Positions 6,100 to 6,956 of a stretch of 6,956 nucleotides of DNA are shown piece by piece; positions within the stretch are counted from its first letter, which is position 1; each line of letters starts with the position of its first letter. The position numbers and the translations under genes were made by a program. The DNA comes from Rhodobacterales bacterium 34-62-10 (GTDB lineage Bacteria; Pseudomonadota; Alphaproteobacteria; Rhodobacterales; Rhodobacteraceae): positions 1 through 6,956 of the forward strand of contig NCJR01000106.1 in NCBI GenBank assembly GCA_002282555.1, in the 5' to 3' direction. The notes under the pieces were generated by a model. It did no database searches. It was not told the DNA's origin and worked only from the letters and a program-made list of their open reading frames with translations.

Positions 6100-6956
6100 G
6101 ACGCAATCCGAAGGACAGCGCTGACTCTTCGCGCCGGATCACGCGGCGCGGGCTGGTCATGGGCGGCTCGATGCTGGCGTTCATGGGGGTTCTTGGCCTC
6201 AGGATGCGGTACATGCAGGTCGAACAGGCCGATCAGTTCCGCGTTCTGGCCGAGGAGAACCGGATCAGCATCCGTCTGATCGCACCCGCGCGCGGCCAGA
6301 TCTATGACCGCAATGGTGCCGTCATCGCCGAGAACCAGCCCAGTTACCGCATCATCATGGTGCGCGAGGATGCAGGCGACATCGACGTGGTCATGCGCCG
6401 TCTGGCGACACTGATCGACCTGAGCCCCGAGGAACAGGAGCGCGCCCTGGAAGAGATGCGCGACAGCCGTGGCGATACACAAGTGACCGTAGCGGACCGG
6501 GTCAGTTGGGATGACATCTCGAAAGTGGCGATCAACGCCCCTGCCCTGCCCGGCGTCACGCCCGAGGTGGGGTTATCCCGTTTTTATCCCGCAGGGCCGG
6601 ATTTCGCCCATGTGGTGGGCTATGTCGGCCCGATCAGCGACTATGACCTGTCCAAGATCGAGAACCCGGATCACCTGCTGCGCATTCCCCGGTTCCAGAT
6701 CGGCAAGGTTGGACTTGAGGCCCGACAGGAAGATATCCTGCGTGGCAAGGCGGGCACCAAGCGGGTCGAGGTCAATGCCGCTGGCCGCGTGATGCGGGAG
6801 TTGGACCGGCAGGAAGGCAAGGCCGGTGCGAATATCCAGTTAACAGTGGACAATGCGCTGCAAGGTTATGTGCAGGCACGACTGGCGGGCGAAAGTGCGG
6901 CTGCCGTCGTGATGGACTGCGAGACCGGCGATCTGCTGTCCATCGCCTCGGCTCCG
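6096..6956 (+). CDS. mrdA: penicillin-binding protein 2, peptidoglycan transpeptidase (3' end missing)
   Basis: PBP2 is the class B transpeptidase of cell elongation, which crosslinks lateral-wall peptidoglycan in the periplasm. The first 287 residues are in the window. They comprise a basic cytoplasmic N-terminus, a membrane anchor (about 19-35), and the pedestal/dimerisation domain with EENRISIRLIAPARGQIYDRNG (53-74). Then come FAHVVGYVG (170-178), GKVGLEARQEDILRGKAGTKRVEVNAAGR (203-231) and DRQEGKAGANIQLTVD (237-252). AAAVVMDCETGDLLSIASAP (268-287) is the segment leading up to the SxxK active-site motif, which lies just beyond the window. The start overlaps the mreD stop (ATGA), indicating translational coupling, with only a weak SD (GGGGC). 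Residues 16-21 (TRRGLV) resemble a twin-arginine motif. rodA commonly follows in related operons but cannot be seen here. Confidence 0.96.
   Translation, partial: MRRNPKDSADSSRRITRRGLVMGGSMLAFMGVLGLRMRYMQVEQADQFRVLAEENRISIRLIAPARGQIYDRNGAVIAENQPSYRIIMVREDAGDIDVVMRRLATLIDLSPEEQERALEEMRDSRGDTQVTVADRVSWDDISKVAINAPALPGVTPEVGLSRFYPAGPDFAHVVGYVGPISDYDLSKIENPDHLLRIPRFQIGKVGLEARQEDILRGKAGTKRVEVNAAGRVMRELDRQEGKAGANIQLTVDNALQGYVQARLAGESAAAVVMDCETGDLLSIASAP

Overview
The window is GC-rich, densely coding bacterial DNA. Protein similarity by eye and gene order point to an alphaproteobacterium of the Rhodobacterales (Roseobacter/Rhodobacter group). MreC opens with MAKDRSQ and PBP2 has an ITRRGL N-terminus, both of which I recall from that order. 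The order mreB-mreC-mreD-mrdA is also typical. No mobile elements, CRISPR arrays, tRNAs or rRNAs are visible. The intergenic gaps are short and are mostly explained by promoters and terminators.

Layout, left to right: (1) an SDR-family oxidoreductase on the minus strand that runs off the left edge; (2) a leader region of about 265 nt, divergent from it, that controls leuA; (3) leuA, 2-isopropylmalate synthase, closed by a strong intrinsic terminator; (4) rlmJ on the minus strand, a 23S rRNA adenine-N6 methyltransferase, convergent with leuA; (5) a divergent promoter region, then the cell-shape operon mreB-mreC-mreD-mrdA (PBP2), which continues past the right edge.

The most interesting non-protein signal is the leuA leader. 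A candidate promoter (TTTTCA-16-TATAAC) would start transcription about 2 nt before an ATG that opens a 29-codon leader peptide. That peptide has five Leu codons among its last eight sense codons (CTT CTG CTG TCG CTA AGC CGC CTC, then TGA). Its stop codon lies inside the 5' arm of a perfect 9-bp hairpin. The Leu-codon run is also perfectly complementary over 8 nt to a segment just upstream of the leuA Shine-Dalgarno. This looks like leucine-responsive attenuation, but no U-tract follows the hairpin, so the mode (Rho-dependent, translational or other) is open.

In the shape operon, MreB (actin-like filament), MreC (periplasmic coiled-coil/beta protein), MreD (polytopic membrane protein) and PBP2 (transpeptidase) form the elongasome core. 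mreC/mreD and mreD/mrdA overlap, which suggests translational coupling. The mreB-mreC junction is different: it has a 45-nt gap, an intercistronic hairpin and an obligatory TTG start for mreC. Together these could lower MreC output relative to MreB.
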